Shown here: positions 57,201 through 63,976 of the stretch, piece by piece
How the letters are laid out: every line of letters starts with the position of its first letter
Position numbering within the stretch: the stretch's first letter is position 1
Origin: Prochlorococcus sp. AG-347-J19
GTDB taxonomy: Bacteria; Cyanobacteriota; Cyanobacteriia; PCC-6307; Cyanobiaceae
Direction of reading: 5' to 3'
Assembly (NCBI GenBank): GCA_003279015.1
Contig: QCBV01000006.1
Span: 93,784-157,783 of the forward strand
DNA: 64,000 nt
Notes under the pieces: model-generated
Seen by the model: the letters and a program-made list of their open reading frames with translations, nothing else
The model's database searches: none
Told to the model about the DNA's origin: nothing
Made by a program: the position numbers and the translations under genes

Positions 57201-57826
57201 TGTTAGATAAATGGTTAGAGATAATTATAGAGAAAAAACTTATATCACCCAAAGCAGTTTATGGATATTTCAGATGCGGGAGAAAAGATAATAGTATTTT
57301 CTTATTTGATGAGAAATCCTTAAATAAAATTTCCCAATTTAATTTTCCACGACAAAAATCTGGTAATAATTTATGCATAGCTGATTTTTATTGTGATTTG
57401 AAAAATGATAAACCGATAGATATATTTCCTATGCAGGCAGTAACCATGGGCGATATTGCTAGTGAATATTCTCAAAAATTATTTAAAGAAGATAAATATA
57501 GCGATTATTTGTTATTCCATGGACTTACAGTGCAATTAGCAGAAGCTCTAGCTGAGTATGTCCATGCATTAATTCGTATTGAATGTGGTTTTAGGTCTGA
57601 AGAACCAGACAAAAATAGAGAAATACTAGCTCAAAAATATAGAGGAGCTAGATATTCTTTTGGTTATCCTGCATGTCCAAAAGTATCTGATTCAAACATA
57701 CAATTATCATTGTTGGATGCAAAAAGAATAAACTTGACCATGGATGAATCTGAACAACTTCATCCAGAACAAAGTACTACAGCTATCATTTCACTACACT
57801 CAAAAGCTAAATATTTCAGCGCTTAA
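54260..57826 (+). CDS. metH: Cobalamin-dependent methionine synthase
   Basis: Transfers a methyl group from 5-methyl-THF to homocysteine through cobalamin. The 1188-residue protein has all four modules. The Hcy-binding domain (about 1-310) has zinc cysteines at 227, 293 and 294. The pterin domain (about 340-600) includes VGERLNASGSKKV. The B12 domain has GDVHDIG with D744-x-H746-x-x-G749. The activation domain (about 930-1188) has RCGRKDN-type and AEALAEYVHALIR motifs. A low-complexity linker (about 875-920) precedes the activation domain. It depends on the cobalamin pathway that includes the nearby cobN. Confidence 0.98.
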   Translation: MESFRTYLNRDEKPLIIFDGGTGTSFQNLNLTADEFGGKELEGCNENLVLSSPEVVEKVHNSFLEAGCHVIETNTFGASSIVLDEYDIADKAYEINKNAAFIAKKAAAKYSSIDKPRFVAGSIGPTTKLPTLGHIDFDELKQSYKEQIYGLIDGGVDLLLIETCQDVLQIKSALLASKEILESKNIDIPLMVSITMETTGTMLVGSDIASALTILEPFNIDILGLNCATGPEQMKEHIKYLSENSPFAISCIPNAGLPENIGGVAHYRLKPIELKMQLMNFIYDFNVQLIGGCCGTTPEHIKYLSSIIDEIIDNERSNNNGKTSSSGFIPSASSIYNSVPYKQDNSILIVGERLNASGSKKVRELLNNDDWDGLVAIAKQQQKENAHVLDVNVDYVGRDGVKDMKEITSRLVTNINLPLMIDSTDADKMESGLKSSGGKCIINSTNYEDGNERFDQVLNLALGYGSGLVVGTIDEDGMARNSEKKYKIVKRAINRTRECGLSDYELFFDPLALPISTGIEEDRLNAKETISAILKIRENFPDIHIILGISNISFGLSPLSRINLNSIFLDECIKAGLDSAIIAPNKILPLSKISEETKKLCLDLIYDKRKFKDDICIYDPLVELTKAFQDLSIQDFKKASSDNKNLTLEESLKNHIIDGEKIGLEDQLNKALKKYKPLEIINTFLLDGMKVVGDLFGSGQMQLPFVLQSAETMKFAVSILEPYMETVDENISNGKLLIATVKGDVHDIGKNLVDIILTNNGYDVINLGIKQDVSAIIDAQKKHNADCIAMSGLLVKSTAFMKDNLEAFNNENISVPVILGGAALTPKFVNEDCSKIYKGKILYGKDAFTDLKFMNEYMDNKKKGNWSNTEGFINNEGININLASSKSNSQAVKKSISTHTETSKLNLKENFIRSKFINEEDPIQAPFLGTKVLNDVDIDLNKLIFYLDTKALFSGQWQIKKGKNQSVDEYYYYLDSYAKPLLDKWLEIIIEKKLISPKAVYGYFRCGRKDNSIFLFDEKSLNKISQFNFPRQKSGNNLCIADFYCDLKNDKPIDIFPMQAVTMGDIASEYSQKLFKEDKYSDYLLFHGLTVQLAEALAEYVHALIRIECGFRSEEPDKNREILAQKYRGARYSFGYPACPKVSDSNIQLSLLDAKRINLTMDESEQLHPEQSTTAIISLHSKAKYFSA

Positions 57827-57835
57827 GCTAAATTT

Positions 57836-58054
57836 TTAGTTGTTTTCTAAATATTCAATAATTTCTTCCTGTAGTTCTTCCATTGTTTCATTATCACCTA
57901 GATCAAGTCCCTCACCAGCAGCATCCTGTGTTAATTCAAGATAATATGAAGCACCCTCACTAGATAAAAATTCTAATGCGGAAGTTTCATCACTATCTTT
58001 AAAAGCTTCAAAAAGAGCTTTAAATGCAATGTTTTCAGTAAAGTCCCAATCCAT
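57836..58054 (-). CDS. Small acidic conserved protein
   Basis: A 72-residue, strongly acidic protein (TMEELQEEIIEYLENN at the end) with an aromatic N-terminus MDWDFTENIAFKALFEAF and a Gly-rich centre. Predicted mostly helical and soluble. I do not recognise the family with certainty. It has its own 99-bp spacer with an unusual G-rich tract on its coding strand. Its stop is 9 bp from the convergent metH stop. Confidence 0.7.
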   Translation of the reverse strand: MDWDFTENIAFKALFEAFKDSDETSALEFLSSEGASYYLELTQDAAGEGLDLGDNETMEELQEEIIEYLENN

Positions 58055-58153
58055 AATGAAAAAAACCTTATTAGAATTATTACCTCCTTACCCCCCATAC
58101 TCGTCAACCTTTTTTAAAGAAATGTTGGTGTTTTATTATTATTAAAAAAATCT

Positions 58154-58537
58154 ATGACAATAAATAATCAAAATCAGTTAAATGTCCTTGGAGAAGAAAT
58201 TGAGATTTGTAGTTGCGCACCTATGACAGGGTGGTTCAGGGATGGATTTTGCAACTATGACAAATATGATGGAGGGAATCATTCCATATGTTGTGTAATG
58301 GATGATAATTTCCTGAAATATAGTAAATCACAAGGTAATGATTTAATAACTCCCATGCCTATTTATTCCTTCCCAGGACTAAAAGATGGTGATCATTGGT
58401 GTATCTGTCTTGATAGGTGGAAGCAAGCATTATTAGACGGTCTTGCACCAAAAGTCATATTAGAATCAACAAATATTGTAGTCTTAGAATCAGTACCTCT
58501 GGAAAAATTGAAAGAATATCAATTTAATAAAAAGTAA
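58154..58537 (+). CDS. DUF2237 family protein
   Basis: A 127-residue soluble protein of the DUF2237 family. It contains NVLGEEIEICSCAPMTGWFRDGFC, GNHSICCVMDDNFLKYSKSQGNDL, and GLKDGDHWCICLDRWKQALLDGLAPKV, with six conserved cysteines that could bind metal or form a redox site. Function unknown. It is 48 bp ahead of the Ap4A phosphorylase gene on the same strand. Confidence 0.88.
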   Translation: MTINNQNQLNVLGEEIEICSCAPMTGWFRDGFCNYDKYDGGNHSICCVMDDNFLKYSKSQGNDLITPMPIYSFPGLKDGDHWCICLDRWKQALLDGLAPKVILESTNIVVLESVPLEKLKEYQFNKK

Positions 58538-58585
58538 TTACAAGTTTATTTTTCTTTTTAAAATGATAATGATAAATTTTTTTAA

Positions 58586-59416
58586 ATGAGTTTAGAAATA
58601 TATTGGAAAAAAGCACTAGAACAAACTCGATTATCAATTGATGATGAATCATTATATCCTCTCAAAACTGATATTATTACAAGAGATTTATATGAAAAAG
58701 ACGACTTCATAATTAGGAAACTCGATACCTCAAAATTTAATAAAAAAAAAATTTATGGTCCTAAGCAAAATCCATTTTGTCCTTGGGAAAAGATACTAGA
58801 AGTTGATAAAATTGGTAATAATCATCAACTAATATTAAATAAGTACCCTGTACAAAAAGGTCATATTTTACTTATTACAAATGAATGGAAACCTCAAAAT
58901 GGATGGCTAGATATTAAAGATTGGAGAGCGATCCAACAAGTTAATAAAGATACTAGTGGATTATGGTTTTTCAATAGTTCTCCAATTGCGGGAGCAAGCC
59001 AACCTCACAGGCATTTTCAACTTCTTCGTAGATCTAAAGGTGAGATATCATGCCCTAGAGAAAATTGGTTTTTAGAGATGAACTCAAATCAAGATCTAGA
59101 TAGTAAGCTTAAAAAAAATATTATTGTATCCAAATTTAATTTTTTAGAAAATCCATCATGTCTTTTTGAATTTTACTTAGAATTATGTAAGAAATTAGGA
59201 CTTGGGGACCCTATTAGTGATAAGAAACCGATATATCCTTACAATATTTTAATAACTAATAAATGGATCGCTATTATAAAGAGAAAAAATGATCATATTC
59301 ATGGTTTCAGTATTAACGGTTTGGGATTTGCAGGATATCTATTAGTAACTGAAAATTCAAATATTAATTATTTAAAGAAATATGGCCCTGAAAAACTTCT
59401 AGAAAGTTTTGTTTGA
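58586..59416 (+). CDS. apa: ATP adenylyltransferase (Ap4A phosphorylase)
   Basis: A 276-residue HIT/GalT-superfamily enzyme that splits Ap4A with phosphate to ATP and ADP, removing a stress dinucleotide. The catalytic histidine triad-like motif is SPIAGASQPHRHFQLLRR (about 130-148). LNKYPVQKGHILLITNEW is the substrate-pocket strand, and FYLELCKKLGLGD follows. The form matches the fungal Apa2-type phosphorylase found in cyanobacteria. Its stop is 3 bp from a convergent 59-codon ORF. Confidence 0.9.
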   Translation: MSLEIYWKKALEQTRLSIDDESLYPLKTDIITRDLYEKDDFIIRKLDTSKFNKKKIYGPKQNPFCPWEKILEVDKIGNNHQLILNKYPVQKGHILLITNEWKPQNGWLDIKDWRAIQQVNKDTSGLWFFNSSPIAGASQPHRHFQLLRRSKGEISCPRENWFLEMNSNQDLDSKLKKNIIVSKFNFLENPSCLFEFYLELCKKLGLGDPISDKKPIYPYNILITNKWIAIIKRKNDHIHGFSINGLGFAGYLLVTENSNINYLKKYGPEKLLESFV

Positions 59417-59419
59417 ATA

Positions 59420-59599
59420 CTAGTTAGTTGCTTCAACTTCCTTATCCCTGCTTATTTGGCTTTCTAGAACTTCTATGGATGCTGTTACTGAGGCAATTTT
59501 ACGTTCAAGTGAATCCTTAATATAATTGAGCATTTCTAACTTCTTATGTTGATAAAAACTCTTTTTTTCTTTAGATGACTTGAAATAACAATTAAACAT
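59420..59599 (-). CDS. 59-residue coiled-coil miniprotein
   Basis: A short ORF with ATG at 59599 and TAG at 59420. The product starts MFNCYFKSSKEKKSFYQHKK (basic) and continues as a continuous helix with heptad-like hydrophobics (LNYIKDSLERKIASVTASI), ending acidic. The reading frame fills the spacer completely and has the helical pattern of a genuine protein. I do not know a family. It is convergent with the Ap4A phosphorylase and divergent from the RHH/J gene. Confidence 0.6.
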   Translation of the reverse strand: MFNCYFKSSKEKKSFYQHKKLEMLNYIKDSLERKIASVTASIEVLESQISRDKEVEATN

Positions 59600-59699
59600 T
59601 TTTTGTTTTTATTATAAAAAGACACTTAATTGACTTGTGACATAAAAATAAATTGGTTTTAATTTAAAAACAATATTCCGTATGGACTTTCAATTTTTT

Positions 59700-59750
59700 T
59701 TGAATAAAATTGAATAAATTCCATTTTATTCAAGAAAATATTATTGAATA
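59700..59750 (+). promoter_or_regulatory. Phased TTGAATAAA repeats, probable operator
   Basis: TTGAATAAA occurs at 59700-59708 and again at 59710-59718, exactly 10 bp apart. It occurs inverted (TTTATTCAA) at 59725-59733, and as TTGAATA at 59744-59750 over the start codon of the RHH/J gene. The first and third copies form an 11-bp perfect inverted repeat (59700-59710 with 59723-59733). Helically phased and inverted half-sites next to an RHH gene are typical of autoregulation. Repeats are seen; binding is inferred. Confidence 0.5.
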
Positions 59751-60754
59751 TTCCTGAAAATTCAAATACAAAAAGAATTTCAATTGATTTACCTGAGGAA
59801 CTAATTTCCAGGTTTGATCAATTACGAAAAGAGTGGGGATTTAGAGCAAGAGGACCTGTAATAGAAAAGATACTTAAAGAACTTCTTCAAGAGGATGATT
59901 TACTACCTAAGAACCAACAGCAAGAAATAGACTTTAACGAGAATGATAATAAAGAAAATTTAAATATTGATGAAGATACTGCATTGGTATTAATTAAATC
60001 AGACGTAAAAAAAGAAGTTAATGAGATATCTTTGAATAAAAGATTTACAAATAACAATCAATATAAAGAAAAAACCAACTCAAACATAAGCCTTCCCAAT
60101 TTTGTTGAAAAAAAAGTAAAGAATCTAAGAAGAAGTATTATTAGTGAAAAATTAAAGGAGAATATTAATGATATTCAAATTAATACAATTAAAGAAACTG
60201 AATTAATAAAATGTAGAATTGAGTTAATTAGTCATTGGAAAACCTTATATGGCTCAGTTCCTAATGATCATGTAGTAAAAGCTTCAATGGATTGGTTTGA
60301 AAGGGATATATGGCCAAATCTTGATGGAACTGAAAATCTACCCTTTACGTGGAGTGCAGCAAATAAATTAATGTCAGAATTGTGCCCATTTTGGATAAAG
60401 AAAAATCCATCACTTGAAATTGTTTTATTAATGATTGGCGTTTTAGAAGACCCTTTTGCTACATCAGAGCTGACAAATAGAATACCAACACTTATGAGAA
60501 GGTTTGTAAGTAGATTTAAGCGAAATAATAGATCAAATTCTTTTGAAACTTTGGACTCAACAATGACAGTACATGGAGCACTTAAATTATTGAATTTATC
60601 AACATCTGCAGGATCCGCTCATACGTTCCGTAAAATTAGGGAGGCCTATAAATCAATAGCCTTAGAGACGCATCCAGATGCAGGAGGATCAACAGATCAA
60701 ATGAGAAAATTAAATGAAGCGTATCAATTGCTAAAAAATCTATATAGAAATTAG
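59744..60754 (+). CDS. RHH-like N-terminus fused to C-terminal J-domain
   Basis: A 336-residue protein with unusual architecture. Residues 9-50 (KRISIDLPEELISRFDQLRK...) look like a ribbon-helix-helix DNA-binding unit. Residues 50-150 are a charged Asn/Glu/Lys-rich linker. Residues 150-260 form an uncharacterised, Trp-containing helical domain (LISHWKTLYG, SMDWFERDIWP). The last 60 residues are a J-domain with HPD at 310-312, within FRKIREAYKSIALETHPDAGG. The start is TTG at 59744, since no ATG/GTG follows the upstream stop at 59711. It has its own operator-like repeats upstream. A regulator controlled through Hsp70 is one possibility. Confidence 0.8.
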   Translation: MNIPENSNTKRISIDLPEELISRFDQLRKEWGFRARGPVIEKILKELLQEDDLLPKNQQQEIDFNENDNKENLNIDEDTALVLIKSDVKKEVNEISLNKRFTNNNQYKEKTNSNISLPNFVEKKVKNLRRSIISEKLKENINDIQINTIKETELIKCRIELISHWKTLYGSVPNDHVVKASMDWFERDIWPNLDGTENLPFTWSAANKLMSELCPFWIKKNPSLEIVLLMIGVLEDPFATSELTNRIPTLMRRFVSRFKRNNRSNSFETLDSTMTVHGALKLLNLSTSAGSAHTFRKIREAYKSIALETHPDAGGSTDQMRKLNEAYQLLKNLYRN

Positions 60755-60764
60755 TATACTAATT
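60749..60764. repeat. 16-bp perfect palindrome over the RHH/J stop codon
   Basis: AATTAGTATACTAATT, a perfect palindrome that includes the TAG stop (60752-60754). It lacks a T-run, so it is not a normal terminator; it may be a protein site or an RNA-stabilising hairpin. Confidence 0.5.
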
Positions 60765-60796
60765 CTCAAATAAGACTAATATTAAGTCCAAACAAT

Positions 60797-60810
60797 AGTC
60801 TCATATAAGA
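60797..60810 (+). repeat. AGTCTCATATAAGA repeat, copy 1
   Basis: 14-bp element whose exact inverted copy is at 60944-60957, with a partial copy (AGTCTCATAT) at 61506-61515. Copies flank the 82-codon gene. Confidence 0.6.
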
Positions 60811-60943
60811 TAGTCACTAATTTCTAAAATTTCTAATTTTAATCAAATATTTTTATTTAAATTTATGGAAGCAATAATTATGCATAAATGAAATTAGAAG
60901 AAAATATACTTTTTATTAAATAAGAATTTCTTTGTATAGCACT

Positions 60944-60957
60944 TCTTATATGAGACT
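60944..60957 (-). repeat. AGTCTCATATAAGA repeat, copy 2 (inverted)
   Basis: TCTTATATGAGACT, the exact reverse complement of copy 1. It merges into the hairpin that begins at 60951. Confidence 0.6.
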
Positions 60958-60983
60958 TATTATAAGTCTATTATAAAGTCTCA
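60951..60983. repeat. Nested inverted repeat
   Basis: Outer arms TGAGACTT (60951-60958) and AAGTCTCA (60976-60983). An alternative inner hairpin AGACTTAT (60953-60960) / ATAAGTCT (60962-60969) has a 1-base spacer. The two pairings exclude each other because they share the left arm. Confidence 0.6.
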
Positions 60984-61157
60984 AAATAGATATATAAGAT
61001 AAGTTAATTTATCTATTTGGATGAATCATACGAAAACTGTTTATTGCCTGGAAAAAATTAAAAATTGAACAATAAATCAACAAATCATGTCCTTTAAATG
61101 TCCATCAAATTAATAACGTCTAAAAAGTCTTGCTAATAAAGGCTTTTATGTCTTCCC

Positions 61158-61178
61158 GTACTGCCTTATAGACAGTAC
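61158..61178 (-). terminator. Hairpin at the stop of the 82-codon gene
   Basis: On the minus strand GTACTGTC-TATAA-GGCAGTAC: 8-bp stem with one G-T pair and a 5-nt loop, beginning at the last base of the TAG stop. It is more GC-rich than its surroundings. No long T-run follows, so termination is only possible. Confidence 0.35.
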
Positions 61179-61426
61179 TACTTAGCTTGAAGCTTTTGAA
61201 TGGCAGTTTGCTTATCCATGCTAGGAACATCACTTAAACCGTTTGCGTCAAACCAAGGAGCACTGGCCCAGTCAAACCCTTTGCCAAAAGTGTTATCGGG
61301 TGCAGTAATATACCAATGACAAGAAGTGTCAGGAACATCGACAGCACATTTTGACCAATCATCTGACCACTGAGGGACTTGTACCCATAGCACTGAAGAT
61401 AGTAATAGAGAAAGCAAATTGATCAT
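61178..61426 (-). CDS. Small exported protein of raised GC content
   Basis: An 82-residue protein with a probable signal peptide (MINLLSLLLSSVLWVQ) and a mature part rich in Trp, Asp, Ser and Pro with two cysteines (KCAVDVPDTSCHWY) that could form a disulfide. By hand count 106 of 249 bases are G or C (about 43%), well above neighbouring spacers and most genes here. I do not recognise the family. It stands alone between two repeat-bearing spacers, convergent with the RHH/J gene and downstream of pheT. Confidence 0.7.
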   Translation of the reverse strand: MINLLSLLLSSVLWVQVPQWSDDWSKCAVDVPDTSCHWYITAPDNTFGKGFDWASAPWFDANGLSDVPSMDKQTAIQKLQAK

Positions 61427-61472
61427 GATGTCTATAATACAACATTAATTAGTTTTACAGGATTATTACTTA

Positions 61473-61520
61473 TCTTATATAAGAATTAAATATAGACTAG
61501 TTATTAGTCTCATATTAGAT
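61473..61520. repeat. Palindromes and repeat copy 3 upstream of the small exported-protein gene
   Basis: TCTTATATAAGA (61473-61484) is a perfect 12-bp palindrome. AGACTA-GTTAT-TAGTCT (61494-61510) is an inverted repeat. AGTCTCATATTAGAT (61506-61520) repeats the element at 60797. All lie within 100 bp upstream of the small gene's ATG (61426), where its promoter should be. Confidence 0.5.
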
Positions 61521-61531
61521 TAACAATACAG

Positions 61532-63976
61532 TCAAATTCTCAATTTAGTATTAAAACATTTTTCAATATTAGAAATGATATTTGAATGTATTGATGTAAT
61601 ATCAGAGTCCAGTAATGTTTTATCTTTATCTCTATAAGATAATCTAAATGTATAACTTATATGATCATCTCCAAATTTAGTATCTTCAAAAATATCAATT
61701 AAATTTACATCCTCTAAGAGATTCTTTCCTGTTTTTCTTATCTGTGATGTTATTTCGTTAATTAAAAATTTCTTACTAAAAACAAAATTTATATCCCTTT
61801 CCATTTTCGGAACAATTGGGTATTGCTTATATATTGGAATCCATTTATTTTTTCTTGTACTAGCTCCTAAGAGGTTAGATACATTTATATTAAATAAATA
61901 CACTTTTTTTAATGACTTCTTTTCTAATATTAATTTGGGATGAATCTCACCAAAATAACCTGCATCTTTCCCTTCAATAATTAATTTTGCTGTTCTTCCA
62001 GGATGTAGAAAATCAATTTTATCAGTAGATTTATCATCAATTTTTATATTCAAGCATGATAAGGCTTCCTTTAACTTTCCTCTGGCCTGGTAATAATTAA
62101 GATCGTTATCCTTACCCGAATTCATCCATTTTCCAAATTTTTTATTTCCATAAATAGCGCCATTAAGAACTTCTTCTTGAATGAACTCAGTTTTCTTTTG
62201 AAAAACATTTCCAATTTCAAATATATAACAACTTGCTTGTCCAGCTTTTATATTACGGTTCACTATCTCCAAATGTTCTTTCCAGATATTATCTCTAAGA
62301 CAACTAGTTTCTAATAACAAAGGATTAGAAATCTTTATAAGTTTTTCATTATATTCAGGAACAAGAGAGTAGCTTAGTACCTCGTTAAAACCATTTTCTA
62401 TAAAACCATTTTTTACTTTTCTCAATGCCAACTGTTCTGATGACAATTTTCCAGGCTTAATGGGATTAGGAAGTTTTAAGTCGAATTTGTCATACCCTAT
62501 TAATCTTGCAATTTCTTCAATTAAATCTATTTCTCTTATTAAATCATGTGATCTATTAGGGATTACTGTTACATCCCAGCCATATTCTTTATTCTTTAAA
62601 GTACAACCTATGAGTGTTAATTTATCAACTATTTCATCATCAGATAAATTTCTTTTTTCAAATTGATCGTTAATTATTAATGGACCAAGAATTTTATGTA
62701 TTCGCTTTCTCCGTAGTTTGATAAATGAATCCTCATTACTTATTAAATTAGAAGTATTGATGGTTGGTGAATTAATAGAAAAATGTTCTTCTAAAAGATT
62801 AATTGCCCTTGTTACTGCACTTATTGTATTTTTTGATGAAATCCCTTTTTCATACCTGCTGCTAGATTCTGTTCTTATGCCAACCGCCTTGGAGGATTTT
62901 CTTATAGTAACTGGATTAAAAACAGCTCCTTCAAGGTAAATAGATGAGGTAGTTTTAGTCACAGAAGTCTCTAAACCGCCTATCAAACCAGCAATAGCTA
63001 CCGGTTTATCACAACAAGTAATAACTGTGATATTCTCATTTAAGTCATATTCTTTACCATCTAAGCAAATAAGGCTTTCGTTATCCTTGCCTTTTCTTAC
63101 AGAGAAATATTCTGGAGAAACTTCCTTTCCAATTAAGTTTGACAGTTTATCTTTATCAAACGCATGCAAAGGTTGACCTTGTTCTAAAAGAATATAATTT
63201 GTCAAATCAACTAGAAAATTAATAGATTTTATACCAGATTTTTCTATACGGTCTTTAAGCCAATTTGGCGATAATTTCTCTCCATTTACTCCATCAATGC
63301 AGCTTATCGTATAAATGCAATTAGATTCTATAGCGTCTTGACAAAGTTTAATTCCCTTAAGTAAATGAATATTGTATTTATGGTTTAATTCTGGAAAATA
63401 TAAAGTGGATTCTAATAGGGCAGAAATTTCGCGGGCTATACCTATAACAGACATTCCGTCAGGTCTATTAGCTGTAATGGCTAAATCATATATAAAATCA
63501 TTTAATTGAAGCAACTCAGACCCTGGAGTGCCCAATTCATAGTTTAAAGCTAAATCTTGATCAATGATCTCTATCCCTTCGCTAGAGTCCTCTAAACCAA
63601 GTTCCTGCAGTGAACATATCATTCCTTCACTCATAACACCTCTAATTTCACTTCTTTTAATAGTTAAATCAACTGCATTTAATTTCGCGCCGACAGTAGC
63701 AACATAAACATAAATATTTGGCTTAATATTGCGCGCACCACAAATAATTTGTAAATTCTTTGAATTACCAATATCGACTTTGCAAATTGAAAGTTTGTCA
63801 GATCCTTCGTGTTTTAAAACAGATAATACCTTACCTAAAACAACGCCATTTACATTTTTTGAACAATCTTCTAATGATTCAACCTCAAATCCACCAATAG
63901 ACAATTTCTCAGAGAGATCTTCAGGAGTAGAAGTAATTTCCACTAGATTTTTCAACCAATTTTGAGAAACTTTCAT
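61532..63976 (-). CDS. pheT: Phenylalanyl-tRNA synthetase beta subunit
   Basis: PheT pairs with PheS in an alpha2-beta2 enzyme that charges tRNA-Phe; the beta subunit carries editing and tRNA-binding domains. The 814-residue protein has the N-terminal EMAP/tRNA-binding domain (about 40-150, VVLGKVLSVLKHEGSDKLSICKVD), the B3/B4 editing core (ANRPDGMSVIGIAREISALL, LLEQGQPLHAFD), the B5 domain, a catalytic-like core, and the C-terminal anticodon-binding fold (YPIVPKMERDINFVF). pheS is not adjacent. The ATG is at 63976, with only 24 bp of upstream sequence in the window. Confidence 0.98.
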   Translation of the reverse strand: MKVSQNWLKNLVEITSTPEDLSEKLSIGGFEVESLEDCSKNVNGVVLGKVLSVLKHEGSDKLSICKVDIGNSKNLQIICGARNIKPNIYVYVATVGAKLNAVDLTIKRSEIRGVMSEGMICSLQELGLEDSSEGIEIIDQDLALNYELGTPGSELLQLNDFIYDLAITANRPDGMSVIGIAREISALLESTLYFPELNHKYNIHLLKGIKLCQDAIESNCIYTISCIDGVNGEKLSPNWLKDRIEKSGIKSINFLVDLTNYILLEQGQPLHAFDKDKLSNLIGKEVSPEYFSVRKGKDNESLICLDGKEYDLNENITVITCCDKPVAIAGLIGGLETSVTKTTSSIYLEGAVFNPVTIRKSSKAVGIRTESSSRYEKGISSKNTISAVTRAINLLEEHFSINSPTINTSNLISNEDSFIKLRRKRIHKILGPLIINDQFEKRNLSDDEIVDKLTLIGCTLKNKEYGWDVTVIPNRSHDLIREIDLIEEIARLIGYDKFDLKLPNPIKPGKLSSEQLALRKVKNGFIENGFNEVLSYSLVPEYNEKLIKISNPLLLETSCLRDNIWKEHLEIVNRNIKAGQASCYIFEIGNVFQKKTEFIQEEVLNGAIYGNKKFGKWMNSGKDNDLNYYQARGKLKEALSCLNIKIDDKSTDKIDFLHPGRTAKLIIEGKDAGYFGEIHPKLILEKKSLKKVYLFNINVSNLLGASTRKNKWIPIYKQYPIVPKMERDINFVFSKKFLINEITSQIRKTGKNLLEDVNLIDIFEDTKFGDDHISYTFRLSYRDKDKTLLDSDITSIHSNIISNIEKCFNTKLRI

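Larger units (their letters stand above)
60755..61177. other. 423-bp repeat-rich spacer without a supported gene
   Basis: The longest gene-free stretch in the window. I see no ORF worth calling. It contains near-palindromes (GACTAATATTAAGTC at 60774-60788), an inverted pair of AGTCTCATATAAGA, a nested hairpin at 60951-60983, and ATATAAGATAAG near 60992. The stretch 61020-61140 shows nothing clear. A small RNA is possible but not shown. Confidence 0.6.

Noticed and set aside
60755..61177. CRISPR array or transposon end
   Set aside because: Repeats are few, in mixed orientation and at irregular spacing; no transposase or cas gene, and no target-site duplication seen.
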